Program-made: the position numbers and the translations under genes
Notes under the pieces: model-generated
The model's database searches: none
Told to the model about the DNA's origin: nothing
What the model saw: only the letters and a program-made list of their open reading frames with translations
Shown here: in pieces, positions 33,971 to 43,470 of the stretch
Numbering within the stretch: the stretch's first letter is position 1
How the letters are laid out: every line of letters starts with the position of its first letter
NCBI RefSeq assembly: GCF_029714325.1
Contig: NZ_CP121666.1
Span: forward strand, 1,860,001-1,924,000
Source of the DNA: Bradyrhizobium sp. CB1717
GTDB taxonomy: Bacteria; Pseudomonadota; Alphaproteobacteria; Rhizobiales; Xanthobacteraceae
Reading direction: 5' to 3'
DNA: 64,000 bases

Positions 33971-35269
33971 TTACGCGCCCTGCTGGCGGGCGCGGGAGGC
34001 GTGGGCCTGGAGCGCGCGGATGCGCTCGGCCAGCGTTCCGCCGCCCTCGGGCAGGGGGCTTGCTGCCGCGCCATTGGTCGTGGCGTCGTTGGCGGGGCGG
34101 GGCACCGGCTTCGGCGGCTGGCCGGCCTCGGCCGCCAGCAGCGCCTCGATCGGGGAGTTCGGGCCTTCGAGCTGCATCGCCAGCTTGGCAACCTCGGCGG
34201 CGATGTCGTTGATGCGCTCGCGCAGCAGCGCGTTCTCCATCCGCTCGGTCGCCCAGGAGCTTTCCGCCTGCTGCTGGATCGCGTTGATGTCACGCTGCAG
34301 CTTTGCGCGCTCGTCGCGCGCGGAGCGGAGCTGCTCCTCCAGCGCGGCCTTTTCCGCGCGCAGCCCCTCGAACGCGGCCGATGATTTGCCGCCGCTCAGG
34401 GCGGCGATCTCGACGCGCAGCTCCTTGGCGGTGCGCTCCGAGGTCTCGTTGGCCTGGCGCAGCTGGTTGTTCTCGTAGTCGCGCTCGGCGAGCAGCTTGC
34501 CCTGCGTCGCAAGGCGGCCCTCGAGGTCGGCGACGCGCCCCGACAGCATCTCGGCCTCCTTGACCTGCACGATCAGCTGGCGATCGAGATCGGTGACGCG
34601 CTGGCTCAGATTCTCGACCCGGCCGCGGGCATCGCCGAGCTCGCGCGAGGCGGTCTCGGATTCGGTACGCTCCTGCGCGAGGCGCGCTTGCGTAGCGGCA
34701 AATTCCTTCTCGGCATCGCCGACGCGGTTCTTCAGCTCCTCGATCTGCGTGCGCACCGCGACCAGTTCGACCTGGCGGCTCTCCGCCATCATCGAGCGGT
34801 CCGACAGTTCGGAATTGATCTTGGCGAGCTCGTGCTGCTTGTCGGTCAGCGCATTCTCGGCAGAGCGCAAGCTTTCCGTCTTGGCGGCGAATTCCTCTTC
34901 GGTGGCCCGAAGCTGTTCCTTCACCGCCTTCTCGCGCGCCTCCAGCGCGAAGATCGTGGCGTTCTTCTCGCCCAGCTCGATCTTCATGCGGTTGATGGCG
35001 TCGCTCTTCTTGCCGAGCTCGGCGAGCTGGCTCGTGGTCTTGTTCTTGAGCTGCTCGACGCTCATCTCGAGCCGTCGCGCCGACATGGCGAATTCGGCGC
35101 GGAGCTGATCCTTGTCGGCCTGGATCTCCGCCATCGACAGCGGGGTGGCGGCCTCGAGCCGGCGCGTTGTCAGGCGCACCGCGCGGTTATGCACCAGCGG
35201 CACGATGGCAAGCCCGCACAGCATCGCCAGCAGGAAACCGATCGCCAGGTACATGATCGGTTCGACCAT
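33971..35269 (-). CDS. Membrane-anchored coiled-coil protein
   Basis: This 432-residue protein starts with a membrane helix (IMYLAIGFLLAMLCGLAIVPLV, residues 5-27). Then comes about 300 residues of almost unbroken heptad coiled coil (for example ELAKINSELSDRSMMAESRQ), and a Pro/Ala-rich tail with GTLAERIRALQAHASRARQQ. The layout resembles a structural or divisome-linked rod protein anchored in the inner membrane. No specific family named. It sits next to the tRNA at the start of the core chromosome. Confidence 0.8.
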   Translation of the reverse strand: MVEPIMYLAIGFLLAMLCGLAIVPLVHNRAVRLTTRRLEAATPLSMAEIQADKDQLRAEFAMSARRLEMSVEQLKNKTTSQLAELGKKSDAINRMKIELGEKNATIFALEAREKAVKEQLRATEEEFAAKTESLRSAENALTDKQHELAKINSELSDRSMMAESRQVELVAVRTQIEELKNRVGDAEKEFAATQARLAQERTESETASRELGDARGRVENLSQRVTDLDRQLIVQVKEAEMLSGRVADLEGRLATQGKLLAERDYENNQLRQANETSERTAKELRVEIAALSGGKSSAAFEGLRAEKAALEEQLRSARDERAKLQRDINAIQQQAESSWATERMENALLRERINDIAAEVAKLAMQLEGPNSPIEALLAAEAGQPPKPVPRPANDATTNGAAASPLPEGGGTLAERIRALQAHASRARQQGA

Positions 35270-35385
35270 GGGCCAGAACTCCGAAGCTTAAGGAAAAATT
35301 CACCAACGACAATGCATGCGGGGCCGGCAAAAAGCCAGCCCCGGCCTGTCGTTAACCTTGATCCCTCACAGGATGGGAAGGAGCC

Positions 35386-35991
35386 CTAGAAGGGGTTCCA
35401 GGTCGCGCGCGGCGTGTATTTGAGGTAGCCGATATTGGCGCCCAGCCGCAGGCCGAGGCCCGAGCGGATCGGCACCAGCACGATGTTGTTGGCCGTGAGC
35501 GCCGTCATGCCGAAGCCGCCGATGATGTAGGCCGAGCCGTCGAGGCCGGCGAAGCGCTGGTAGATCGCGTTGGTGGCGGGCAGGTTGTAGACCAGCGTCA
35601 TGGTGCGCGCGCCGTCGCCGCCCCAGTCGAAGCCGAGCGAGGGACCCTGCCAGTAGACGCGGAGGTCGCCGGCGTTCTTGGTGTAGAGCGTGCCCTCGCC
35701 GTAGCGCAGGCCGGCGACGAAGGCGCCGGAGCCTTCCTCACCCAGGATGTAGCCGTTCGGCAGGCCCCATTGGCTGACCGCCTTCTCGATGATCGAGGCG
35801 AGCCCGCGCGAGACGTTGCCGAAGAAGCGGTGGCCGGCCGTCACCAGCTCGTCCGGCCCATAGGTACTGGGCGTCGGAGTGCGCTGCGGCGGCGGCAGAT
35901 TGGGCGGCGGCGCCTGCTGGGCCGAGGCCGGCACGATCCAGCCGACCATCGCGGCAAGCGCGAGCGCAGCAAGGCGTGATGCGAAAGTCAT
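35386..35991 (-). CDS. eipA: DUF1134 (EipA-like) envelope protein
   Basis: A signal peptide (LAALALAAMVGWIVPASAQ) is followed by a Pro-rich linker and a conserved domain of about 150 residues. Its signature is HRFFGNVSRGLASIIEKAVS, WGLPNGYILGEEGSGAFVAG, LRYGEGTLYTKN, and repeated Gly strands ending LGLRLGANIGYLKYT. This is the DUF1134 family, to which Brucella EipA (cell-envelope integrity, CtrA-controlled) belongs. The name is by family similarity. It is periplasmic; the ctrA gene lies 11 kb away. Confidence 0.8.
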   Translation of the reverse strand: MTFASRLAALALAAMVGWIVPASAQQAPPPNLPPPQRTPTPSTYGPDELVTAGHRFFGNVSRGLASIIEKAVSQWGLPNGYILGEEGSGAFVAGLRYGEGTLYTKNAGDLRVYWQGPSLGFDWGGDGARTMTLVYNLPATNAIYQRFAGLDGSAYIIGGFGMTALTANNIVLVPIRSGLGLRLGANIGYLKYTPRATWNPF

Positions 35992-36082
35992 AAAAGAACC
36001 CCTGGTATCGAATCCGATCGCTTCCTTAACCTGACGCCAACAGGCACGGCCCTAGGTTGCGCCGGATGTCCCCTCGACTCGG

Positions 36083-36616
36083 ATGTTATCCGCAGCAACT
36101 ATGACGGCACAACGGCAGGAAGATAGCCCTTTGCGCCCCGGAATTGCCTTGATCGGCCGTCTCCTCGGCCTGCTGGCGGCCATTTGGATCGCCTGCCCGG
36201 GATTGCCGGCCCAGGCTGCCACCACCGAGCGGATCGTCGTCAACCGGTTCAGCGGCGTCGCCATCGAAGGTTTCGACCCGGTCGGCTATTTCGTCGACGG
36301 CGCCGCCGAGCAGGGCACGGCCGAGTTCGAGGCCAACCTCTGGGGCGCGGTCTGGCGCTTCCGGAATGAGGGCAACCGGGCTTCCTTCCTGGCCCATCCC
36401 GAGGTCTATGGTCCACAGTTTGGCGGCTATGACCCCGCCGACATCGCCCGCGGCGTCACTGTCGCCGGCAACCCCCGCTTCTTCGCGATCGTGGCGCAAC
36501 GGCTTTATTTGTTCAGCCGGGAAGCCAATCGCGACGCCTTCGCCGCCGATCCGGAGCGCTTCCTCTATGAGGTCGGCAAGCGGTGGCCGGCGCTCCAGGA
36601 GCAGCTCGGTCAGTAG
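36083..36616 (+). CDS. YHS-domain protein, secreted
   Basis: This 177-residue protein has a hydrophobic N-terminal segment (LIGRLLGLLAAIWIACPGLPAQA) that acts as a signal peptide. The mature part is a YHS-type domain: GFDPVGYFVDGAAEQGTAEF, WGAVWRFRNEGNRASFLAHP, and YGPQFGGYDPADIARGV. Such domains may bind metal or aid protein binding. It converges with cysQ, overlapping by 7 bases. Start ambiguous between the first and second ATG. Confidence 0.8.
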   Translation: MLSAATMTAQRQEDSPLRPGIALIGRLLGLLAAIWIACPGLPAQAATTERIVVNRFSGVAIEGFDPVGYFVDGAAEQGTAEFEANLWGAVWRFRNEGNRASFLAHPEVYGPQFGGYDPADIARGVTVAGNPRFFAIVAQRLYLFSREANRDAFAADPERFLYEVGKRWPALQEQLGQ

Positions 36617-37437
36617 CGGCCTACCGCCTGCGGGTCGCCCCAGGCGACGAATTCCGGGATGATGAAGCCGGTATCGCGCCGCTGGCCGAAGCTGAGCTCG
36701 CCGCCCTTGCCATCGGTCACCCTGCCGCCGGCGGCGGTCACGACCGCGCAGCCGGCCCCGACGTCCCATTCCGAGGTCGGCCCGAACCGGGGATAGATGT
36801 CGGCGCTGCCTTCCGCGATCCGGCCGAATTTCACGGCCGAGCCACAGGTCTTTCTCAGCGCGTTGGGCCTGTTGTCGATGAACGCTTCGCTTTTGGGATC
36901 GCCATGCGACCGGCTCACCGCCGCGACCCAGGGCGCGCCCGGTGCCGGCAGCTTGCGGGTGTGGATCGGCTCGGCGTCACCAATGGCCGCGCGGTCAAAC
37001 CGCACGCGCTCGGCGCCGCGGCCGACGATGCCGCGCCAGAGCAGCCCGAGTGCGGGGGCGCTGACGATCCCCAGCAAGGGAACGCCCCGGGTCACGAGCG
37101 CGAGATTGACGGTGAACTCGTCACGGCCGGCGACGAACTCCTTGGTGCCGTCGAGCGGATCGATCAGGAAGAAACTGCCCTGGAACGGCGGAGCGGCGAG
37201 CTGGGTCCGCTCTTCCGAGAGCGTCGGGACGTCGCCCGCGAGCTGGGCCAGGCCGTCGGCGATGATGCGGTCGGCGGCAAGGTCCGCCTCGGTCACCGGC
37301 GAGCCGTCCTGCTTGCCGTCGACCCGCATCGCCGCGCGGTTGACGGCGAGGATGGCTTCGCCCGCCTTTACCACCAGCGCGGTGAGCGGCTCCATCAATC
37401 CGGATGCGGCCTCGGCCTCGATGATCCTCACCTGCAT
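36610..37437 (-). CDS. cysQ: 3'(2'),5'-bisphosphate nucleotidase CysQ
   Basis: This enzyme removes the 3' phosphate from PAP/PAPS, keeping sulfur assimilation and RNA turnover working. It has the inositol-monophosphatase superfamily motifs: SPVTEADLAADRII, the metal-binding FLIDPLDGTKEF, and EWDVGAGCAVVTAAGG. Length 275 is normal. The first 14 residues may not be translated, since a second Met (MEPLTALV) follows. Convergent overlap with the YHS-domain gene suggests shared transcription termination. Confidence 0.9.
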   Translation of the reverse strand: MQVRIIEAEAASGLMEPLTALVVKAGEAILAVNRAAMRVDGKQDGSPVTEADLAADRIIADGLAQLAGDVPTLSEERTQLAAPPFQGSFFLIDPLDGTKEFVAGRDEFTVNLALVTRGVPLLGIVSAPALGLLWRGIVGRGAERVRFDRAAIGDAEPIHTRKLPAPGAPWVAAVSRSHGDPKSEAFIDNRPNALRKTCGSAVKFGRIAEGSADIYPRFGPTSEWDVGAGCAVVTAAGGRVTDGKGGELSFGQRRDTGFIIPEFVAWGDPQAVGRY

Positions 37438-37622
37438 GCCTCATTCATCGGCAAGTCTTGCCCTCTCAGTTGATTCGCCCGCGCTGTTATGGCCGCTTCG
37501 AACCTATCGCAAGCTAGCTGTCACCGGCTGGCGAATGTTAGAACCCGCAGCATCCGTCAAGCATGCGTGATTCGCGGCGTCCAGCGCCGTGCAATTCCAG
37601 GAACCCTCCAGGACCCCATTAT

Positions 37623-38276
37623 ATGTCTGACGCCTCGTCGCCCGCGACCGCTACTGCTCCCGATATGCTCGAACTCGCCGCGCTGCTGTGCTCGCGGGTC
37701 TGCCACGATCTCATCAGCCCCGTCGGCGCCATCGTCAACGGGCTCGAAGTGCTCGACGACGATCCCAAGCCGGAGGACCGCGAGTTCGCGCTCGACCTGA
37801 TTCGCAAGAGCGCCAAGACCGCCTCCGCCCGCCTCCAGTTCTGCCGTCTCGCCTTCGGTGCCGCCGGCTCGTCCGGCGCCCAGATCGACCTCGGCGATGC
37901 CCAGACCATGGCGAAGGGCCACATCGAGGACGGCAAGTGCTCGATCACGTGGAATCTGCCGCGGCTCCTGCTGCCGAAGAATCGCGTCAAGCTGCTGCTC
38001 AACATGCTGGTCGTTTCCCAGCATACGATCCCGCGCGGCGGCATGCTGACGGTCGATCCGATCGGCGAGGGCGAGACGATGAGCTTCCGCATCACCGCGA
38101 CCGGACATAATGCGCGCCTGCCGCAGAACATCTCCGAGCTCCTGAGCGGCGAACGGGGACCTGCCGCGGATGCGCACGCGATCCAGCCTTATTATACGCG
38201 GCTGCTCGCGCAGGCCTGCGGGCTCACCGTGACGCTCAAGCCCGAGGGTGAAGCCATCATCGTTACCGCTTCGTAA
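37623..38276 (+). CDS. chpT: Histidine phosphotransferase ChpT
   Basis: ChpT passes phosphate from CckA to CtrA and CpdR in alphaproteobacterial cell-cycle control. From the ATG at 37623 (MSDASSP) it encodes 217 residues. The phosphorylated His is in VCHDLISPVGAIVNGLEVL (residue 28) on the dimerisation helix; the rest is the degenerate kinase-like domain that lacks ATP-binding boxes. It sits ahead of the chemotaxis genes, and CtrA lies 9 kb downstream. Confidence 0.9.
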   Translation: MSDASSPATATAPDMLELAALLCSRVCHDLISPVGAIVNGLEVLDDDPKPEDREFALDLIRKSAKTASARLQFCRLAFGAAGSSGAQIDLGDAQTMAKGHIEDGKCSITWNLPRLLLPKNRVKLLLNMLVVSQHTIPRGGMLTVDPIGEGETMSFRITATGHNARLPQNISELLSGERGPAADAHAIQPYYTRLLAQACGLTVTLKPEGEAIIVTAS

Positions 38277-38475
38277 ACGCGCGGACCGCGCGCTCAGAGG
38301 TTAAGCCAATCTTTACGAGGCGCTTCGGCTTGTCCGGAGCGCCTTATCTCTTTGTTGGTTCCGTTCTTTTCCACATACTCAACCATTATTAAACGCTTTG
38401 CGGTGAAGCTGGCCCCATTCGGAAAATGGCGCATCACGCCTCGTGCGCGCCCTCCCTGTATGAAGGCCTGTTTTC

Positions 38476-41256
38476 ATGGATGATCTGTTGCGGGAGTTTT
38501 TGACGGAGACCAGCGAGAGCCTGGACACCGTCGACAATCAGCTGGTGAAGTTCGAGCAGGAGCCGAACAACGCCAAGATCCTGGATAACATCTTCCGCCT
38601 GGTCCACACCATCAAGGGCACCTGCGGCTTCCTCGGCCTGCCGCGGCTCGAAGCGCTGGCGCATGCCGGCGAGACGCTGATGGGCAAGTTTCGCGACGGC
38701 ATGCCTGTGACCGCCGAAGCGGTGACGGTGATCCTGTCCTCGATCGACCGCATCAAGGAGATTCTGGCCGGGCTCGAGGCGACCGAAGCCGAGCCCGAGG
38801 GTAACGACCGCGACCTCATCGACAAGCTGGAAGCGATGGTCGAGCAGGGCATGGCCGCCATGGCGGCCGGTGCAGCTCCCGTTGCCGAAGCGCCGCCGCT
38901 GGCGCCGGAAGCACCAGTTGCCGCTGCGCCGGCCAAAGAGATGACCACGGGCTCGCTGATCGAGCAGACCCTGGAGCGTCCGCTGCGCCCGGGCGAAGTC
39001 TCGCTCGACGAGCTCGAGCGCGCGTTCCGCGAGACCGCGATCGAAGCGCCGGTCCCTGCGCCCGTCGCCAAGGCGGAGCCCGCACCCGCTGCTGAAGCGC
39101 CGGCCCCTGCCGCGAAGGAAGCCGCCAAGCCCGCCAAGGAAAAAGCCGCGCCGAAGAAGTCGATGGCCGACGAGACCGCGAGCGAGGGCGACCGCATCGC
39201 CAACCAGTCGATCCGCGTCAACGTGGATACGCTGGAGCATCTGATGACCATGGTCTCCGAGCTGGTGCTGACCCGCAACCAGCTGCTCGAGATCTCCCGC
39301 CGCAACGAGGACACCGAGTTCAAGGTGCCCTTGCAGCGCCTCTCCAACGTCACCGCCGAGCTGCAGGAAGGCGTCATGAAGACGCGCATGCAGCCGATCG
39401 GCAATGCCTGGCAGAAGCTGCCCCGCATCGTCCGCGACCTCTCGAGCGAACTCGGCAAGCAGATCGAGCTGGAGATGCACGGCGCCGACACCGAGCTCGA
39501 CCGCCAGGTGCTCGACCTGATCAAGGACCCGCTCACCCACATGGTGCGCAACTCCGCCGATCATGGTCTTGAGACCCCCGCCGAGCGTTTGGCGAGCGGC
39601 AAGGGCGAGCAGGGCACCATTCGCCTGTCCGCCTATCACGAAGGCGGCCACATCATCATCTGCATCGCCGACAATGGCCGCGGCCTCAACACCGAGAGGA
39701 TCAAGGCCAAGGCGATCTCCTCAGGTCTCGTCACCGAGGCCGAGCTCGAGAAGATGAGCGAAGCCCAGATCCACAAGTTCATCTTCGCGCCGGGCTTCTC
39801 GACCGCCGCCGCCATCACCTCGGTCTCGGGCCGCGGCGTCGGCATGGACGTGGTGCGCACCAATATCGACCAGATCGGCGGCACCATCGACATCAAGTCG
39901 GTGGCGGGTGAAGGCTCGAGCGTCACCATCAAGATCCCGCTGACGCTCGCCATCGTCTCGGCGCTGATCGTGGAGGCCGCCGGCGATCGCTTCGCCATTC
40001 CGCAGCTCTCGGTGGTCGAGCTGGTCCGCGCCCGCGCCAACTCCGAGCACCGCATCGAGCGCATCAAGGACACGGCGGTCCTCAGGTTGCGCAACAAGCT
40101 CTTGCCGCTGATCCACCTCAAGAAGCTCCTCAAGATCGACGACGGCGCGGCCAGCGATCCCGAGAACGGCTTCATCGTGGTGACGCAGGTCGGCAGCCAG
40201 ACCTTCGGCATCGTCGTCGACGGCGTGTTCCACACCGAAGAGATCGTGGTCAAGCCGATGTCCACGAAACTCCGTCACATCGACATGTTCTCCGGCAACA
40301 CCATTTTGGGCGATGGCGCGGTCATCATGATCATCGATCCCAACGGCATTGCCAAGGCGCTCGGCGCCGCCGGCTCCTCGGCCCATGACATGGGCGACGA
40401 GAACGGCGCGCACCACATCGGCTCGGGCGAGCAGACCACCTCGCTGCTCGTCTTCCGCGCCGGCTCGTCGCAGCCCAAGGCGGTCCCGCTCGGCCTCGTC
40501 ACGCGCCTGGAAGAGCTGCCGGCCGACAAGATCGAGTTCTCCAACGGCCGCTACATGGTGCAGTACCGCGAGCAGCTGATGCCGCTGGTGGCCATGGAAG
40601 GCGTCACCATTGCCAGCCAGGGCGCCCAGCCGATCCTGGTGTTCGCCGACGACGGCCGCTCCATGGGCCTCGTCGTCGACGAGATCATCGACATCGTCGA
40701 GGAACGGCTCAACATCGAGGTCGGCGGCTCCAGCCAGGGCATTCTCGGCTCGGCCGTGATCAAGGGCCAGGCCACCGAGGTGATCGACGTCGGCCACTTC
40801 CTGCCGATGGCGTTCGCCGACTGGTTCACCCGCAAGGAGATGAAGCCGTCGATGCACTCGCAGTCGGTGCTCTTGGTCGACGACTCCGCATTCTTCCGCA
40901 ACATGCTGGCGCCGGTGCTGAAGGCGGCCGGCTACCGCGTCCGCACCGCGCCGACCGCGCAGGAGGGCCTGGCTGCGCTGCGCGCGCAGAGCTTCGACGT
41001 GATCCTGACCGACATCGAGATGCCCGACATGAACGGGTTCGAGTTCGCCGAGACCATCCGCTCCGACAACAACCTCGCCGCGACGCCGATCATCGGCCTG
41101 TCGGCGCTGGTGTCGCCGGCGGCAATCGAGCGCGGCCGTCAGGCCGGCTTCCACGACTACGTCGCCAAGTTCGACCGTCCCGGTCTGATCGCGGCGCTGA
41201 AGGAGCAGACCGCAGGCGCCGCCGGCGCCTCCGAGCTGAGCCGGGCCGCGGCATAA
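38476..41256 (+). CDS. cheA: Hybrid chemotaxis kinase CheA with two CheW-like domains and a receiver
   Basis: This 926-residue protein has an Hpt domain (1-105, His44 in VHTIKGTCGF) and an Ala/Pro linker in place of the usual P2 domain. The dimerisation helix is near 244-300, followed by an ATPase core (N-box DPLTHMVRNSADHG, G-box GRGVGMDVV near 452). CheW-like domains lie at about 488-630 and 655-785, and a C-terminal receiver near 797-914 has LTDIEMPDMNG with Asp. It phosphorylates CheY and CheB, and the receiver probably acts as a phosphate sink. GAAGG, 8 bases before the ATG, lies in a mini-ORF like those before fliI. Confidence 0.93.
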   Translation: MDDLLREFLTETSESLDTVDNQLVKFEQEPNNAKILDNIFRLVHTIKGTCGFLGLPRLEALAHAGETLMGKFRDGMPVTAEAVTVILSSIDRIKEILAGLEATEAEPEGNDRDLIDKLEAMVEQGMAAMAAGAAPVAEAPPLAPEAPVAAAPAKEMTTGSLIEQTLERPLRPGEVSLDELERAFRETAIEAPVPAPVAKAEPAPAAEAPAPAAKEAAKPAKEKAAPKKSMADETASEGDRIANQSIRVNVDTLEHLMTMVSELVLTRNQLLEISRRNEDTEFKVPLQRLSNVTAELQEGVMKTRMQPIGNAWQKLPRIVRDLSSELGKQIELEMHGADTELDRQVLDLIKDPLTHMVRNSADHGLETPAERLASGKGEQGTIRLSAYHEGGHIIICIADNGRGLNTERIKAKAISSGLVTEAELEKMSEAQIHKFIFAPGFSTAAAITSVSGRGVGMDVVRTNIDQIGGTIDIKSVAGEGSSVTIKIPLTLAIVSALIVEAAGDRFAIPQLSVVELVRARANSEHRIERIKDTAVLRLRNKLLPLIHLKKLLKIDDGAASDPENGFIVVTQVGSQTFGIVVDGVFHTEEIVVKPMSTKLRHIDMFSGNTILGDGAVIMIIDPNGIAKALGAAGSSAHDMGDENGAHHIGSGEQTTSLLVFRAGSSQPKAVPLGLVTRLEELPADKIEFSNGRYMVQYREQLMPLVAMEGVTIASQGAQPILVFADDGRSMGLVVDEIIDIVEERLNIEVGGSSQGILGSAVIKGQATEVIDVGHFLPMAFADWFTRKEMKPSMHSQSVLLVDDSAFFRNMLAPVLKAAGYRVRTAPTAQEGLAALRAQSFDVILTDIEMPDMNGFEFAETIRSDNNLAATPIIGLSALVSPAAIERGRQAGFHDYVAKFDRPGLIAALKEQTAGAAGASELSRAAA

Positions 41257-41283
41257 GCAGGACAGGGATCAGGAGATACGCCT

Positions 41284-41754
41284 ATGACCAAGAAGACCCA
41301 GTCCAGCGAAGGCGCCATGGTCGAGTACGTCACCGCGATGATCGGCGGCCAGCTGTTCGGCCTGCCGATCTCCCGCGTCCAGGACGTGTTCATGCCCGAG
41401 CGCGTCACCCGCGTGCCCTTGTCCTCGCGCGAGATCGCGGGCGTCCTGAACCTGCGCGGCCGCATCGTCACCGTGGTCGACATGCGCTCGCGTCTCGGCC
41501 TGCCCAGGGACGAGGACGGCAAGACCCCGATGGCGGTCGGCGTCGATTTGCGCGGTGAATCCTATGGCCTGCTGATCGACCAGATCGGCGAGGTGCTGCG
41601 CCTGCCCGAGGCCGGCATGGAGGAGAACCCCGTCAACCTCGATCCCCGCATGGCCAAGCTCGCCGGCGGCGTCCACCGCCTTGACGGCCAGCTCATGGTC
41701 GTGCTCGACGTCGATCGCGTCCTCGAGCTCGCGCCCGAGATGATGGCGGCTTGA
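41284..41754 (+). CDS. cheW: Chemotaxis adaptor CheW
   Basis: This 156-residue adaptor links receptors to CheA. Conserved CheW pattern: VTAMIGGQLFGLPISRVQDV, then SREIAGVLNLRGRIVTVVDM and GLLIDQIGEVLRLPE, covering both beta-barrel lobes. It starts 27 bases after cheA, in the same operon. Confidence 0.93.
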   Translation: MTKKTQSSEGAMVEYVTAMIGGQLFGLPISRVQDVFMPERVTRVPLSSREIAGVLNLRGRIVTVVDMRSRLGLPRDEDGKTPMAVGVDLRGESYGLLIDQIGEVLRLPEAGMEENPVNLDPRMAKLAGGVHRLDGQLMVVLDVDRVLELAPEMMAA

Positions 41755-41829
41755 TACGGCGGCATTGCCGCCGACGTGCCAGTAATTGGAAGTGTCCCCG
41801 CAAGGGGATAGGAAGAAGCAGAGGTTCAC

Positions 41830-42195
41830 ATGCGAACTTGTCTCGTCGTTGATGATTCCAGCGTCATCCGCAAGGTTGCGCGCCGGATCCTGGAGGGCCT
41901 CGACTTCCAGATCCTCGAAGCCGAGGACGGTGAGAAGGCGCTGGAGGCCTGCAAGCGCGGACTGCCCGACGCGGTGCTGCTCGACTGGAACATGCCGGTC
42001 ATGGATGGCTACGAGTTCCTCGGTCATCTCCGCCGCATGCCCGGCGGCGACCAGCCCAAGGTGGTGTTCTGCACCACCGAGAACGACGTTGCGCATATTG
42101 CACGTGCGCTGCACGCCGGCGCCAACGAGTACATCATGAAGCCGTTCGACAAGGACATCGTGACGGCGAAGTTCCAGGAAGTCGGACTTATCTGA
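41830..42195 (+). CDS. cheY: Chemotaxis response regulator CheY
   Basis: A single receiver domain of 121 residues. Acidic pair and phosphoacceptor: CLVVDDSSVIRK and AVLLDWNMPVMDGYEF with the Asp; Thr in FCTTENDV; Lys in YIMKPFDKD. It carries the signal from CheA to the flagellar motor. RBS and spacing fit co-transcription with cheW. Confidence 0.93.
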   Translation: MRTCLVVDDSSVIRKVARRILEGLDFQILEAEDGEKALEACKRGLPDAVLLDWNMPVMDGYEFLGHLRRMPGGDQPKVVFCTTENDVAHIARALHAGANEYIMKPFDKDIVTAKFQEVGLI

Positions 42196-42270
42196 GCGAA
42201 CGCCCGGAGGCTGAACGGATCCTTCGGCGATTGTTTTCAACTGAACCGTTTCAGTCTGAGTTGGTGAGTA

Positions 42271-43470
42271 ATGAGTGTTGCGTTCGCAGGTAATTCGACC
42301 ACGGGCACGTCGCGCGAAGCCGGGCCGCTGCGGGTGATGATCGTCGACGACTCCGTCGTCATCCGCGGTCTGATCTCGCGCTGGATCGGCGCCGAGCACG
42401 ACATGGAGGTCGCTGCGTCCTTGCGCACCGGGCTCGAGGCGGTCAACCAGCTCGAACGCATCAACCCCGATGTCGCGGTGCTCGACATCGAAATGCCCGA
42501 GCTCGACGGCATCTCGGCGCTGCCGAAATTGTTGGCGAAAAAGCGCGATCTCGTCATCATCATGGCCTCGACCTTGACCCGCCGCAACGCGGAGATCAGC
42601 TTCAAGGCGCTGTCGCTCGGCGCGGCCGACTACATTCCGAAGCCGGAATCGACGCGCGAGGCGTCGGCCGCCGACACCTTCCATCATGACCTGATCCAGA
42701 AGATCCGCCATCTCGGTGCGCGGCTGCGCCGCAAGCCTGCGGTCGCGAGCCCGCCGCTCGCGCCGGCGAGCCCGGCCCCGGCTGCGCGCGCGCCGGCGAT
42801 CGCGCGGCCTGTCGCGCCGGCGCCCGCTCCGGCCGTGCATGCTCCGTCGTCGGGGGCGCTGTCGACGCGTCCGTTCTCGACCCAGGCACCGAAGGTGCTG
42901 CTGATCGGCTCCTCGACCGGCGGTCCGCAGGCGCTGATGGCGCTCGTCACCGAGCTCGGGCCAGTGATCGACCGTTTCCCGGTGCTGGTCACCCAGCACA
43001 TGCCGCCGACCTTCACCACCATTCTTGCCGAGCATCTGGCGCGTTCGAGCCGCCGCCCGGCCGCCGAGGCGGTTGACGGCGAGCCGGTGAAGCCGGGACG
43101 CATCTACCTCGCGCCCGGCGGCAAGCACATGCGCCTCGCACGCAGCGGCGCGGACACGGTGATCGCGCTCGACGACGGGCCCGCCGTCAATTTCTGCAAG
43201 CCCGCGGTCGATCCGCTCTTCACCTCCGCCATCGACATCTGGCACGGCGCCATCCTCTCGGTGATCCTGACGGGCATGGGCTCGGACGGCATGCGCGGCG
43301 GCAAGGACATCGTTGCCGCCGGCGGCAGCGTGATTGCGCAGGACGAAGCCTCCAGCGTGGTCTGGGGCATGCCGGGCGCCGCTGCCAATGCCGGCATCTG
43401 CGCGGCGATCCTGCCGCTCAACCAGATCGGCGCCAAGGTCAACCGCCTGTTCGCGGGAGACCGCTCGTGA
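42271..43470 (+). CDS. cheB: Chemotaxis methylesterase CheB
   Basis: It has an N-terminal receiver ([30 protein letters not shown] with Asp) and a Pro/Ala linker near 160-205. The C-terminal methylesterase has [10 protein letters not shown] (Ser), TQHMPPTFT (His) and TGMGSDGM (Asp). The enzyme removes methyl groups from receptors and resets adaptation. 399 residues is normal. Its 3' end overlaps cheR by 4 bases. Confidence 0.93.
   Translation: MSVAFAGNSTTGTSREAGPLRVMIVDDSVVIRGLISRWIGAEHDMEVAASLRTGLEAVNQLERINPDVAVLDIEMPELDGISALPKLLAKKRDLVIIMASTLTRRNAEISFKALSLGAADYIPKPESTREASAADTFHHDLIQKIRHLGARLRRKPAVASPPLAPASPAPAARAPAIARPVAPAPAPAVHAPSSGALSTRPFSTQAPKVLLIGSSTGGPQALMALVTELGPVIDRFPVLVTQHMPPTFTTILAEHLARSSRRPAAEAVDGEPVKPGRIYLAPGGKHMRLARSGADTVIALDDGPAVNFCKPAVDPLFTSAIDIWHGAILSVILTGMGSDGMRGGKDIVAAGGSVIAQDEASSVVWGMPGAAANAGICAAILPLNQIGAKVNRLFAGDRS

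Noticed and set aside
38434..39651. Long antisense frame over cheA (405 codons)
   Set aside because: It overlaps the certain cheA gene, and its translation is His/Arg/Gly-rich with repeated low complexity, typical of the opposite strand of GC-rich coding DNA.
41269..43245. Antisense frame of 658 codons over cheW-cheY-cheB
   Set aside because: Same reason: it spans three well-supported genes and reads as a shadow.
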